From positions 1,357,501 to 1,421,500 of the forward strand of contig JALIZF010001940.1 in the NCBI GenBank assembly GCA_029948255.1: 64,000 bases of DNA, in the 5' to 3' direction. Shown piece after piece: positions 37,501 to 50,400 of this stretch. The position numbers and the translations under genes were made by a program. How positions within the stretch are numbered: position 1 is the first letter of the stretch; each line of letters opens with the position of its first letter. This stretch comes from Telmatactis stephensoni. Its lineage: Eukaryota > Cnidaria > Anthozoa > Actiniaria > Isophelliidae. Below the pieces are notes generated by a model. The model worked only from the letters and a program-made list of their open reading frames with translations, did not search any database and had not been told where the DNA came from.

Positions 37501-40150
37501 GTCCTCCGATTTCGACACTTCATAAATTACCTGATTCTAAGTATTCCTAGTATTATTATGTTTACTAATGCAAATTCCAGCGGTAAAGATCGGCTTGCTA
37601 CGGACATCGATATTAGTGAATTCATTCATCGAAATCTCAATTTATTTTCCATACCCCTTCCTATAATTAATTATCAAACGACGCTTTGTAAACGATTTTC
37701 AACTCGACTTTTTTATTTTCCTTTTACTAAAGTCTTAACCAGTAAATTTACATCTCTCAAATACTACATAAATGGCTGAATTGCTCCAAAGTTATAATGC
37801 CAGATATAGCCACAATTAAGTGATAAGCTAACATTCCTGTCGATCAAGATTGCCATGTGTCAAGCGAAACGGAAGCGTCGGTTTTTTATGGCACAATAAA
37901 CAATCCTTATGCAAATTTTAATTTCTATTATGGAATATTGCGTACCAAACAGCATGCACGAAAGACAAACTCTAATCGGCAAACCGCTCGGAAAATCGGT
38001 GTCGCTTTTGAATATCAAATCCCGAATCAGAATTTGAAAATAAAATCCAACTTGATCGCTATATGCTAAAACAATTGAAGCGACTATTTTCAATGCAGGC
38101 AGGTGTTTTACGACTTCAGTATTGTTGCTACTGCTTTGTTTGTTATCCTTTGTTCCCAAACAAATTGAGCTCAATGAGTGCAGGTGTGTAAGGGAATCGG
38201 GTCTTGTTCGAATAACGCGCTTCGAATCACGCGCTCGACTACATCCAAATATTCCTTGGCTCAGCGCGTAGCTAGATTTGACTTAATAAGTCTAATTCAG
38301 GTTACGCAATCTGCGCATAACTCGAAGTCAAAAATATTGATCGCCAGTGGTCGTCCGATTACATGGGCTAGGTGGGTCTCGGGTTAAGTTCGTCAATGGA
38401 CGAATTTTGGATGAGACGTTTTCATGGGAGTCTTTCCGTCCAGGACTCAAATTTGTTCCGTGACGGAGCCAATCCGAGACGAAATCGTTTGAATAAACGT
38501 AGCCTCCAAATCATCGAGTTACGTGTGTATGGAAAACCTAAAAAACACTTCAAAAAAGTTCACAAAGTGAGATACCGCCCAAGCATTACATAGAACGTAG
38601 GGAAACTTGTTTTGAATCAATTAAGCTACGATTGCCATGGGCAAGTTTCGCGCGTCGATGCACACGCCAAATTACAAAGAAAATATGCAAAAACGTCCAT
38701 GTGAGGGATGAAAATAGGAAAAGTTCAGTGCTTCATAACGATTTTTAAAAACTCGGGACGGGCTTTGTTAAGTATGAAGTAGTAATTTCCCAGTCTTTTT
38801 TTTTTTTCCATTTCACTTCCTTAATTTTTTGTAGTAAAAGTACTCTGATGCTTCTTTTCGTTTCGTTTTTGTTTGATTTTTTGTTTGTCTGTTTTTAATT
38901 TTGAAAATTTGTTCAAAAGTGCAACTCGAAGAATACCGTCCTCTTGAGCAAGGCGCTTTATTCGACCGCCACGAATATTTAACAGAGCTTTTCTCTATTC
39001 ACTAGAACCGCCGAAAATGGCTACATCTGTGCAACACCGCAATATAATCGGGCCAACATTATTATATTTACCCCAGTACCGCTCCATTTCATCTCACTGA
39101 AAGCTCTATAACACAGCAGCCTCTCGGCAACGACCAGTAAATGTAACCTTTTTTACAACGGCAAAGGAAGCAAATAGCCTATCAAAATGAAACTTCAATA
39201 TATTTTCAAAACTCGTCCATTGTCTTGAAAACAATTTAAAATATTGTTTTTCTGGTGTATTATTTTATAATTGTCTTTTCTTTCGACCCATTTAGTTTTT
39301 GTTGTTGTTGGAATAGAAGGAATGAATTCTGGCACAGAACCAAGACTTTGAATCCTGTCCAATATGCGAAAAATGTGTGATTAGATAAGAAAAACAGATG
39401 TCCATTCTCACGGGCTTGTTAATATACATATGACCATATAAGGCAATTTACTATCAAGAGCTAAGAGGTTGATGAATTCGCAAAGGGAATTGTTAATTAG
39501 GTCTCCAATGGCGTTCGAACAACAAATCTTGGCAGCAGTAATCGAAATCTGTAGAAGTTCAATTCTGATTGGCTTACAGCTTGTTGCTAACTATCCTGTG
39601 ACACTTACAAAATTAGTGTATGACACGTCCGCTTTGAATTATAATACAGCAAAACAGTACCAAACTACCGCGATGAAAATCATGTTTTGACATGCTAATT
39701 CCTGCCCTCGACGTAAAAGCGCCCTCAAATTCTTAAAGTTTACATTCCCAGTAAAAAATAATTCACTAAGGTAGGTAAACAATATTCCTTTTTCGTTCAC
39801 TTTTTACCGTGATTTTTCGTAGATATTCAGACTTTGATATCACTAAGTGATGACTTCAAATGTGAATGTTAATATTGCGCATTCATAAGCAATATTTTCG
39901 TTGCTACAGTGACTCTTAAAACTTAAAACATTTGTCGTGGAGTACCGATCCAAATGGTCTACGCATTTGTTAACCAAATTTAAAATCTAAGGGTTTATCA
40001 GCTTAGAATTCCGTAGCCAAATGTACCTTCACCGACTGGAGCCGGGTTTATGAAATGAAGCAAGACATTAGCGCTCCTGAATGTCAGAATGATTAAGTCC
40101 TGGTTTTATGTAATCTTCCTAAAATAAATAGGGTCACATTAACAGAGCAA
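34533..40150. other. Gene-poor region upstream of ATF7IP orthologue
   Basis: No gene supported with confidence. Two short segments at 36482-36516 and 36825-36871 have strong splice sites at both ends and may be exons (listed separately). The 118-codon ORF at 37423-37779 shows no domain or leader. Confidence 0.45.
36482..36871 (+). other. Two candidate short exons (possible 5'UTR exons)
   Basis: Segment 36482-36516 is bounded by CATTTTCCAG and GTAAGC. Segment 36825-36871 is bounded by CATTTCCATTTCAG and GTAAGT. Joined, they are open from ATG 36487 (MARTMLSRWN then VISKRSSLTEKRG) and end in phase 2, which does not fit the ATF7IP coding exon at 44372. They could be untranslated leader exons of ATF7IP or part of an unseen gene. 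Confidence 0.25.
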
Positions 40151-40159
40151 ACAGCCGAT

Positions 40160-40264
40160 GTATAGGTATAGGTATATTGGTAATATAAGAAGGTATATAG
40201 GTATAAGAAGATATATAGGTATAAGAAGGTATATAGGTATAAGAAGGTATATAGGTATAAGAAG
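40160..40264. repeat. 18-bp minisatellite (GTATAAGAAGGTATATAG)
   Basis: About five tandem units of an 18-base motif, each containing TATAGGTATAAGAAGGTA with single changes. Tyr/Ile/Pro/Ser-rich minus-strand ORFs over it are artefacts. Confidence 0.85.
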
Positions 40265-40439
40265 TTTTCTGAACCACAGAAAACGTGTTTGAACTTGTTT
40301 CAACGGCCTGCCATTGCAAGTCATGTTTATACCCTTCATACGAGTGTGGCAAACCAGGACTAAAACTAAAAGATTATATTAGGGTAATTATACAGTATAC
40401 TAAATATACATGTCGCCGATTAGAAAATTTGTTATTGAG

Positions 40440-40746
40440 CACGTGTATATTTAACAATTAGACCTCGAGGCTGAATGGACTACGAGTCAATAGCCCATGA
40501 GGCCGTAGGCCGAATGGGCTATTCAAACTCGTAGTCCATGAGGCCGAGAGGTCTAATTGTTTTAGTATTCACCAACATATTGGGCCAAAGGTGAATGAGA
40601 CTAAACAAAACAAAGAGAGAAAAATATGTTTTATTGATATTATTACTCGCGCTTCCTCTCAACTCGGGCTATCACCAATAGCCTGAGGTTAGGGAGCCAA
40701 TCAGAATGCAGGATTTGTAATAGCCCTTATGTTGGTGAATACTAAA
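40440..40746. mobile_element. Inverted-repeat element with internal hairpin
   Basis: ACAATTAGACCTCGAGGC / GAGAGGTCTAATTGT and GGACTACGAGTCAATAGCCC / its complement form one hairpin (40457-40561). TTTTAGTATTCACCAACAT (about 40560) is inverted at ATGTTGGTGAATACTAAAA (about 40728-40746). Confidence 0.65.
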
Positions 40747-40976
40747 ACGATATAGACGCGAACGGCCAGGTGCTGTTGATTTTGACTATATATCAATTCA
40801 TTCATTCAAACACTGAGAAAATTATGGGCTGGCTTTGCATTTTATAGGACGCTATAAGGTTGGAAAATGCATGCATAAATAGAACTAAAAGTTGCTATTT
40901 TATGCAAATTTTCGTATTGTTTACTACGGTCTAATTAGCACCAGTACTAAACAGTACAAAGTTTTGCAGACTTTTA

Positions 40977-41546
40977 AGGCGCTGTTACACACTGAAACAT
41001 TTCTCTGAAACTTGCCTCAATCGCCGTTACGAGACAAGTTTCACAACGCATTGCACCATGTAGCATGTTCATTAGCTGAAACCTTTCCTCGGGTTGCTGA
41101 GACGGTTTCACGAAAAGTAGAACTGCTTTCTACTCTTGCAACAGAAACTTGTGTCGCGAACAAGTTTCAGGACGAAATTTCAGCGTGTAACACCTCTTAT
41201 GAAATTCGTCTCGCATCGGCGAACGACACAAGTTTCAGATAAAAGTTTCAGCGTGCGCTGTTATACGCTTGAAACGTTTATCTGAAACTGGCCTCAATCG
41301 TCGTTACGAGACAAGTTTCACAACGCATTGCACCGTGTAACATGTTCATTTAGCTGAAACTTCTCCTGTCGGTTTCACGAGACGGTTTCAAGAAAAGTAA
41401 AACTGCACTCTAATCTTGCAACAGAAACTTGTGTCGCGAACAAGTTCCAGGACGAAATTTCAGCGTGTAACACCCCTTATGAAATTTGTCTCGCATTGGC
41501 GATCGACACAAGTTTCAGATAAAAGTTTCAGCGTGTAACAGCGCCT
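40977..41546. mobile_element. Harbinger-type MITE, TTA duplication, internally duplicated
   Basis: The ends AGGCGCTGTTACAC and GTGTAACAGCGCCT are flanked by TTA (40974-40976 and 41547-41549). The interior is two tandem copies of a roughly 270-base palindromic unit with TGAAACTT / AAGTTTCA motifs and GTGTAACACC(T/C)CTTATGAAAT. Same family as 11435-11675. Confidence 0.8.
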
Positions 41547-41549
41547 TTA

Positions 41550-44021
41550 GTGTTGTACTCTATCCCATGATTCCTTAAATGTTGTTGACAACACGTTTAA
41601 AATATTGAAAAGTGACAGAATTATATATGCTTAACTCAATTAAGCGTAAACCATTGTTATATGAAGTGGTAACCATACAGATACCATTGCTTAATTTAAC
41701 AACGCAGGATAAAAAAATCCATTGGACTGTTTTTACTTTACCACTATTTTTTAATTGTTTCGCACTCTAGGCGCAATAGGTACCGCAAAAGTTGTGCGGA
41801 ATGCGAATTTCTTTTTTAATTATAAGCACGTGTATAATGGGCCCGCTGTATTTGGTGTTCAGCTGTAGTGGTGTTCCTGGCATTAAACAAAGCAAATAAA
41901 CTAAAAAGAAAGAAACAAATGTGAGGTGTCAATCAAAAAAGGATTGTTGATACGGGTTTGATTTCTGTTGCACCAACAAAAGAAATTAACATTCCACACA
42001 AACTTTTCGTTTTCATCTATTGTTTATCATTTCGTTGCGTACAAATTTCGAAAATAGTGGTGAAGCAAGAAAAAAAGGGTTTATTTTAAATAAAAAGTTG
42101 ATATATTAGCATTATAATCTCATTGTTTGTAAACCTTACGTCAACCAAAAACTTCACCACAAAAGTGTTGCATTTTTTGTTACATTTGTGGTTGTTATTG
42201 TTGTTGATGTTATTGTTAAAGTTTGTTTCGTGCTTGGTTTTTGTTTATTTGTTTTGTGTGTTTTACTTGTTTTTGTTTTGTTTTGCTGTATTTTGACTTC
42301 TAAATTATTCAAATCTCGCACGTCGTGTTTCCATAGAAACAAGAAGTATTAGAATTTTTTTAATGAGACAAAAGACTAAAATTTTCACGTGCCATTTTGC
42401 ATACATAATTAGCTTTTGTACCACAACAAAATTCACTCATGTTATCTTTGTTTTCTTTGGGCAAAATGAGCGAAAAGAGTTTTAGATTACAAACGATCGA
42501 ATTAGTATGATTTACTAGGAGAAAAAATTGAAAAAGTTTCCTTCCGTGCAGTTAATTATCAAAATTATGCGCATTTAAATTAGAGAAGATGTACAAACTC
42601 TTTTATCCCTACGAATTGCACGAAAGATACCAGAAAAAAAGGGTCCAGTCAGACTATAGCTTGCGTTTTGATCCGTTTTGCCTGTTTTCCTGTTAAAACT
42701 ATCATATACAAGTCGTCTTTTGAAGACGTGATACAGGAGTGACTTATAAACTTAATTGTATAAACCGCAAGAGTAACTATTGTTCTTTACAACTACAACA
42801 ATAGCTACACTTGTGCATTACATATAGTCAATTGAAGAAATGTTTTCGGGTCTAAAAACATAGAAGATGAGACCGATATGGTGGTGTCAATAATTATATT
42901 CTGATTTATTCATTTAAGCTGCAACCGATAAAAAGTCGAAGCCAAACAGCCCGCCATCCCAGGTCCTGAACACGCTTTTGGCATTTGGCATCAGAGGCAA
43001 AGCGTAAATGAATGAATCAGGATATTATTATTGACATCCCAAGCACCATTTTGGTCTCAGCTTCTATGTTCTATGTTTTTAGACTCGACAATGTTTCTTC
43101 AATTGACTATATGCAAAAGTTTCACTGACTTCACCCCAGCACTAGTCATATCAAAAGTTAGGATGCTTTCACACTGAGCCGGACCAATAAGTAAACGTAA
43201 CTTTTTTGCTTCGGTTAGGATCTTCCATCCACACTGTGTTTCTTTTGCCTAACGTTCAAAGTGCAGAAAGAAAGATGCCTTTTAAATTTTTTTTCCGGGA
43301 TTAGAGTTGATATAGCCATGGGTGTTTTAAAAACTTCTACACGGAATGTTGCCGATGTCCATTGATAGTGGCAGATCGAAACTTTTTACATCTGAACATT
43401 TGTATAATGTCTAGTAAGGACCACCCTCGCCGCCGTACGACTGAGTTACATAACTTCAAGAAATTGAACAGGCGGAAAGCAAAGAAGTGTTCGTTATAAC
43501 GGGATTCCGTTATTATAAGAGTGACGATACGATGGTTCGTGACACTGGGATTTTCCATTAGAAATGATCATGTATTCATATCCAAAACTTCGTTATTCAA
43601 ACCTTAATAAAACGAAGTAGCCAAGAGACATGGAAACACTTTCACGATAACGAGGTTTTGTTGCGATTTCAGTGAGCTCTCGACTAACAGACACCCCCTC
43701 TAAAACGGACACCCGGAACCGATTCTTTTCTTCCCATATCACATAAATTTACTGCATTTAAACTCCCTCCAAGACACCTCTATAAGACAGACACCTGTTG
43801 CTTGTCAGATAATGTCTGTCTTAGAGGAAGCTCACTGTAATAGGTAACCACTATAGTGCATTTTGTGTCAGTTTATAACGGATTCAATATAAAGAAAGGT
43901 TATTATAAAATGGTTTGCTATATATCGTCCTTTTATTTTTTCCTTTAAAGAAATCGTTTACCAAAGCGTTTCTGTGGAAAAAATTGCAACCGTGCAAGAA
44001 AAGTAATTATGCAGTTGTTCA
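41550..44021. other. Gene-free region with one MITE-like element
   Basis: No gene supported. An inverted-repeat element covers about 42823-43112: TATAGTCAATTGAAGAAATG against TTTCTTCAATTGACTATA, with CTGATTTATTCATTTA / TGAATGAATCAG inside. A T/G-rich tract lies at 42165-42300. Confidence 0.55.
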
Positions 44022-44130
44022 CATAAAGGCCAGTTGTGTCTGGTAGCCGGTTTTTGTCTTACTTTTTACCCTAGGGGCACTGAAGACAAAAGAGTTATCC
44101 CGGTTACCAGGGACAACTCGCCTTTTTGAG
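44022..44130. mobile_element. Hairpin MITE, third copy of the four-copy family
   Basis: ATAAAGGCCAGTTGTGTC and GGACAACTCGCCTTTTT are inverted relatives; the AAGACAAAAGAGTTA core and CCGGTT pairs agree with the other copies. Confidence 0.65.
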
Positions 44131-44371
44131 TATGACAGCGTTAAGAGCCCATTCTGCCTAGAAGACAATAGCTAAGTTTCAATCACTTGATAAAACCCGA
44201 CGAATCTCATTATATGCCTTCAAATGACAGTCAATGTGCTATCAACTAGAAAACAAAATACTCAAGAGACTTATTGTTGTACACTAGTACTAGTGTACAC
44301 AAGTATCTGAGCAATACTTCTAAAAGTGACTTAAATTTCTACTTCTTAACTCATTTCTCTTTTCATTAAAG

Positions 44372-44413
44372 AAAAGATGCCATGGACGATGATGAAAGGC
44401 CAGAGAAACGAAG
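44372..44413 (+). CDS. ATF7IP: First coding exon of ATF7IP orthologue
   Basis: The acceptor TTTCTCTTTTCATTAAAG opens the exon. The first ATG (44377) is in a frame that hits a stop in exon 3; the second (44382) gives DDDERPEKR and stays open. The overlapping upstream ATG could dampen translation, but this is inference. Donor GTTTGA. The 5'UTR continues in an upstream exon not identified with confidence. Confidence 0.7.
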
Positions 44414-47400
44414 GTTTGATACTTTCTTTTTCTTTTTTTAAAACTACTGTTATTTTTAAATGACATTGACTTGCCAGTTAGTGACACTCTGTCAAGTTAT
44501 TTCCTATACTTTTATCTCAGTTTTAGCCATTGTTCGCGCTTAGAAATTTGGAGTCGTTATTGTAGTCAGAAGATTTGGTAGTGTCAAGCTGGTGGGCACC
44601 AGCTTTTACCTGCAACATCAATATAAACAGAGACCCACAAATGAATGTACCATCGGCAGTACTTTTCCCTTCTGACCATTACGAGAGCAAGGCACTTTGC
44701 ACTGAATCAATGAACAAGCAACACTGGCACATAAATAATGTACTGCTCATTAGCAGTGCTTGTCTTTTCTCACACCTATGCATGAGATAAATGCAGCACT
44801 GAGTCTTAGAACAAGCAAAAATATACAGACTCAGTAATGTACTGCTCATAAGCAGTGCTTGTTTTTTCTCACACCTATGAGACACCGTGCCAGCCATGTA
44901 TCGTACCAAACTGCTACATTATAATACAAGGAAAGTTCGGTGTCTAAGCAGATCTGGTTCGATTTAGAATGGCTCAGGCATTCAGCACACCAGAGCCATC
45001 GAATAGTATGGCTTAAGCACAGACTCAGTAATGTACTGCTCATAAGCAGTGCTTGTCTTTTCTCTCACCCATGAGATAAATACAGCACTGAGTCTTAGAA
45101 CAAGTAACACAGACTCAGTAATGTCTACTCATTAGCATTGCTTGTCTTTTCAGCATGACTCCGTCACGAACTCGTGTTACTTAAGCTCATATATGCATTT
45201 CACCGAGATTAATGATTTATTTACTTGCCAGCTCGTTATTGAAGTATTTAGTTTACATTAGATTCGATAAGAGAACGGGCTCTCAAAGTTTCTGCTTTCT
45301 ACAAAACACACCACTTGGGAATTTGCATACTATTAAGACGTTAAGTACTCGCCCTAACAAAAGTACCATACGTCTGCCATGTCTTCAACACACTAAACTT
45401 TTCACTTCAATGTATAAACAGAGGCACAGGGAATCAGAATTATCCGTGTAGGAAGGCTTTTACTATTAAGGAACAATGCATTCTGAGGCCGCATACGAGC
45501 TGATGTTACATAATAAAAATTTTTGTTGCCAATTAATTGACAAACTAAAATAGTAATTTTTTTATTCTGTATAGAAAAGTTTGATAATAATGACGACCCA
45601 AAAGTTTTCTTATTTCCGCCATCTTATTCATTCTAACCAATTACGTGTGTCGCTGGTTAATTCAGACTATATCTTGGAAAATTCATTTCATGCATTCATC
45701 CACGAGTACAAAGAAATTACACACAAAAGAATAGGAAGTACAATAATATAATTTGAAGGTTAACAATTTTACAGTTATAAAATACCTAATATTAAAATAA
45801 AATACAGCTGTCATGTATGTAAACTTTACAGACGTATGTAAATGGAACTTTTTTAATCAGCGCAACTATGGTCCGATATCTTCTGTAAATCTTCTTAATC
45901 TCAGTTAGGCTCCTTTTTGTCTTGGCTTCGAGTCTTTAGTTCAAGGTATTTTGTTCCACTAGCTTTTATTCACGATAGACGCCATGCAGAATGATTTTCA
46001 CATTGTAATGCAGATTAGTCACGTGCCTACTGAGGGGGCAAACAACTTCAAATCAGGAGATTTCAGCTGCTTTATTGGACTAAATTTGGTTTGGATAGTA
46101 TGAAACAATACTCGGCAGTTATATTGAATCTAGGACAAGTCGATCTTCAAAAATGGGTCTCTAGTATCAATGTTTGCCCCCTTGAAGGCCCCATTTAGTT
46201 AATTTGAATTACAATATGAAATCCATTATGTTGTCTATCTTGAATACAACCTACTGAGTTGCGTAAGCCAGGCTTAGATTCTAAGGATGGGCTTTCTTTG
46301 ATAAGCCGCTTGCTTTGAAAAGCTGTCTAGAATCAAATTAGTTTTTTATACAATAAATGTATAGCAGGTAGGATTATTCGCCTACTAGGATGATTCTAGT
46401 GCTAAGATGATCCAAGTGCCTAAGTGCTATTTGAAGGCTGGCGAGACAAAAAGTAGGTGAATACATTAACAATGGTCACAGTTTTGAGCTTTGCACTTTA
46501 ACGCAAAAGCTAAATAAAACTGTATGTTACACAAGTGACTCTTTGATGCTCCGAGTAAGAACGAGGCAAGCAAACAGCATTAAATACAGAAAGAAGCTAA
46601 TAGTGATTTTGTTTCAACCGGCGCCCATTTGAAACTGAGATTTTATGGCAGCCATGTTTATACGCAAGAACAATGGAATGTTTAATAAGAAAAGATTTCA
46701 TTTCCTAGCTGGAGAGAAAAGCGCTATAAAGATGACTGCCATGAAATCCCTTTATTGGTTAAACATGAAAATCTTCCTTAACTTCAAAAGATTTCCTGAG
46801 TTTAAATATACCAAAAAGTCTGTGTGGGGAACATGGCAACTTGGATCGGAAGTGTCTCATAGGTTAATATATTATCAGTCTGAAAAGTAAGACATTCTTA
46901 TGTGGGGAAGTTGAAATTGCTGCAGAACAATAGAGAGTTGTCATGCCATAAAAAGGTTGACATGTATTTCTTGGTTTGAATCATTCCCCAGAGAGTAAGC
47001 TGAACAAACGACGTGGCAGACGGTGGTGGTTTCGTCCTGACCACCACTGCCAATTGTCTTTTGTTCAATTCACTCTCCTGGGAATGATTGCAAACCAAGC
47101 ATTCAAGCAATCACTGATGAATAATATTTCAAAAACGAATGGGAGTGTTTCATTGGGGTTTCCAATCCAAGGTCTCTGGAGATTATAAACTATGTCTTTA
47201 AAACAAATAAGAATTGCTTCATTATAATTCATTGTATTGGCATTGTCTGCTACACAAAAAATGATCGTTAACTGGGGTATAAAGAGTACCATTGGTTAGT
47301 TTTAGGAGCTGTTTATATGGAGGTGAGTCAGCCCGGTAATAAGCGGGCTGAATTCTTTTGTTTTCTTTTCCCTGGGGGCCACAGAACAAAAGAAGTCAGC

Positions 47401-50400
47401 CCGCTTGCCGGGCCGGCTCGCCTCCATATAAACAGCGCCCAAAACTTTTGAAAAGTCCTTCAGCAGCAACGAAACGGCCAAGTCAATGGATTAGAGATAG
47501 AGAAGTTGAGGGTCAGGGCTCGATTATCGATAAATTGCAAAACTCTTTCAGTAAGAGTTAATTACCGAGAACCGAGGCTTTTAGTCGAGGTTCGAGGTAA
47601 TTAACTGGCTTATTATATGATTGAGGAGGTTTTCACACAAAATCAATCCCAAACGACATTAACGATCTGATCATTGTTATTGAATTCCCAGAAGGAAATC
47701 TTAAACAATTGCTTTTCAATTCTATTCACGGTGAAGTTAATGAACCTTATTATAACAGACAAAACGATTTTTTGTTGATGAGCTTCCATCAGGGTTTTTT
47801 TCCCCACCAAAATTCGCTACTTAGTACATGATTTCGGGGGTCAGTAGAAAATTTCAAAGTATAACATCCAAATTAAAATGACCTAGGGAAGTATGGGACG
47901 AGGGCAATATCTGTATATTGCCCTCATACGAGGGCAATATCTGTATAACCCTCGTACGAGGGCAATATCTGTATAAAGCCCTTGAATTCATAATGACTAG
48001 GGAAGGGAAATACGCGCTATAAAGCCCTACAAGTAACAAAGAAAACCGACTCAATCATATAATAAGACGGTTTTTAACCCACTAAAATTTAAAGTTAGTC
48101 TAAGAGTAAATATTTCTAAGTGTCACTAAAGTTAGTATATTTCAACGTACTTATAGTGAACAAGAGTAAGTGAGTAGAGTTGTATGTATATATTCAGATG
48201 CACACTAACACCACACATGGGTTAGAGAAATATTTCAAACAATAGTGATTTTCAACTCGTGTTTCATTGGTTTCAAAACTCATCTCGACCAAATCGGATA
48301 TCCTGATTGGCCAATAAAGTCATGAATAATTAATAAGTTTTAGAAGGCACATATGAACTTCAACTACAAATGCTGTCTCGTATAAAAGATCCGGAGAAGA
48401 ACTGCATGCAGGGTTTCTCCGAACTCAAAAAGTGGAGATGGCCCTATACTGACGTTGTTCTTGCACTGTTCTTGCAAAACACTCTTTCAAATTGCTGTTG
48501 ACTGAATTTGTGTTCTTAAATTATTTTTCAGGAAACTTGAAGGAGATAATGAAGACGGTAAAGACACTTCATATTTTGTTTTGAATATCTAGCGTAGAAC
48601 TGCACTTCATGTTATAATTATTATTAGTATCAAATCTCTCATAACAGACGTCATTTTAGGCTCCATTTCCCGCCTATGGTTATTCTCGCATTTAGCTTAT
48701 CAAAATTTTCTGATTTCTTAGGGGTGCCTCCTCTCGTACCACGATCTCCACGAATTTTGCTAAATAAGATCAACATCAGCGATGGGGTTTTGGAGAGGCT
48801 CCGAAAAATCAAGAAACTTGCCCGAGAAAGAGTATTAACTATCGGCGTTCAAAAACCCAAAGACGAGAATGAAGTTTCTCAAGATGTTTACGAGAAAATC
48901 CAAAGTAACACTGAATCAATAGGCTTGCTAATTGATGACCATAGTAATGAAGAAGTCGAAAAGATAAACGATGAGATTGATCAAGGGAGGATCAAGCTGT
49001 GGGAAAGCAACGATCACAAAGATGATACTATTGAAGTTTTGGAAACTGGTGGTCAATGGGTAGAAAGTGAAAGTATGGAAAGGAATGAGAAGAGAAAACA
49101 CGATGATAATGGCGATGAAAACGTTGATGGCACTAGTGTTAAGATGGTGAAACTGTACGCTGACAAATGCGTTGCTGAGTTGGCAGAAAGTTCATGCTTT
49201 TCTGTTGTTGAGTCAGCGCCAATAATCAAAGGGGTCGTAAGCGTTGGAAATCCCACCACAATGGTCACTCATACTGTTGATCAGAACATCATTAAGCTGT
49301 CCGAAGTGGATAAACAAGGCATTGCAGAGAATGTGTGTGCTTCGGGTAGTGAAAAGAAAGAGAAAATGAATGCGTCGGATAATCAAACAAAGATGGGAAA
49401 CCTCGCAAACAGCGCTAAAGGAAAAGAAGTCGAGGTCGCTAAAGTTGCTCAAATTTATGCCAAGTCTGGAGCCCAGCCAGAATTGAAAAAGAAATTGCAG
49501 TCATGTGATTCCAGAGAAACAATGGCGCCATCACATTCAGGTATAAATCATATTTGGTGCTTTTTTGCAATGTAGTTCAAGTGACTAACAGCTCTAATAA
49601 TTCATCAAACTTTGAATGAAGCAGATGGTAGGACCAACTCGAAGAGCGCCGATCAACCCAAAAAGACAGATCAAGAGGATGAGCTTGTGTATCAGGTTTG
49701 TAGTGTATATATAGTTGTCATCTTAATCGCCTGTCAAGTTGCTTCCATTAATGATCAATTCTTCATTATCCGATTAAGTCGCAAGCTACATACAAATCAG
49801 CAACACCGTTTCTTAGATTCCTCGTTGTATTTTTTTCCTCCACAACAGTGTTCTAAAACACATTTCTTGCAAAAATGCTACCGACTACTCTTACGGATGT
49901 CTTTTAAATTCTTTTCCAGCTACTCAAAGATGTCATCGAAACGAGAACAAACTACTTTGAAAAGCATTTATTACAAAAGAATGCCAAACTCGAGAAAAGA
50001 ATCGAACATCTGGAAAGAGAAAACACTATCCTTCAAAGAACAAGCAAACGGTTACATCTGGCACTACAGGAGGTTTTTAAAAACCGAGAAAAGGTGTGTA
50101 TTTCGTGTTTGAACAAACAAGGCTGAACTTATTATTTTGGGACTTGATTTGAGACCAGTGCAGAGAGGTAGATTTGGATTAGGCATCTAAACTTTTGTTA
50201 ATTGGAGAAAGACTGTTGAAGAGATGGATTTTGTTAAATAATCATTTTCTCTTGTATTTGATAGGCCAAGCAGTCGCGAACCTCGCGTGGGGTACAAGTA
50301 AACATGAATATTGTGAGTGCATTACAGTGAAAATGACATGGCGATCGTTTTGTTTTCCAACGCTGTCTCAATGCAGCCATCTTGGATGAGCTTCAACAAA

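Noticed and set aside
37423..37779. 118-codon plus-strand ORF
   Set aside because: No recognisable motif and no flanking exons; probably chance.
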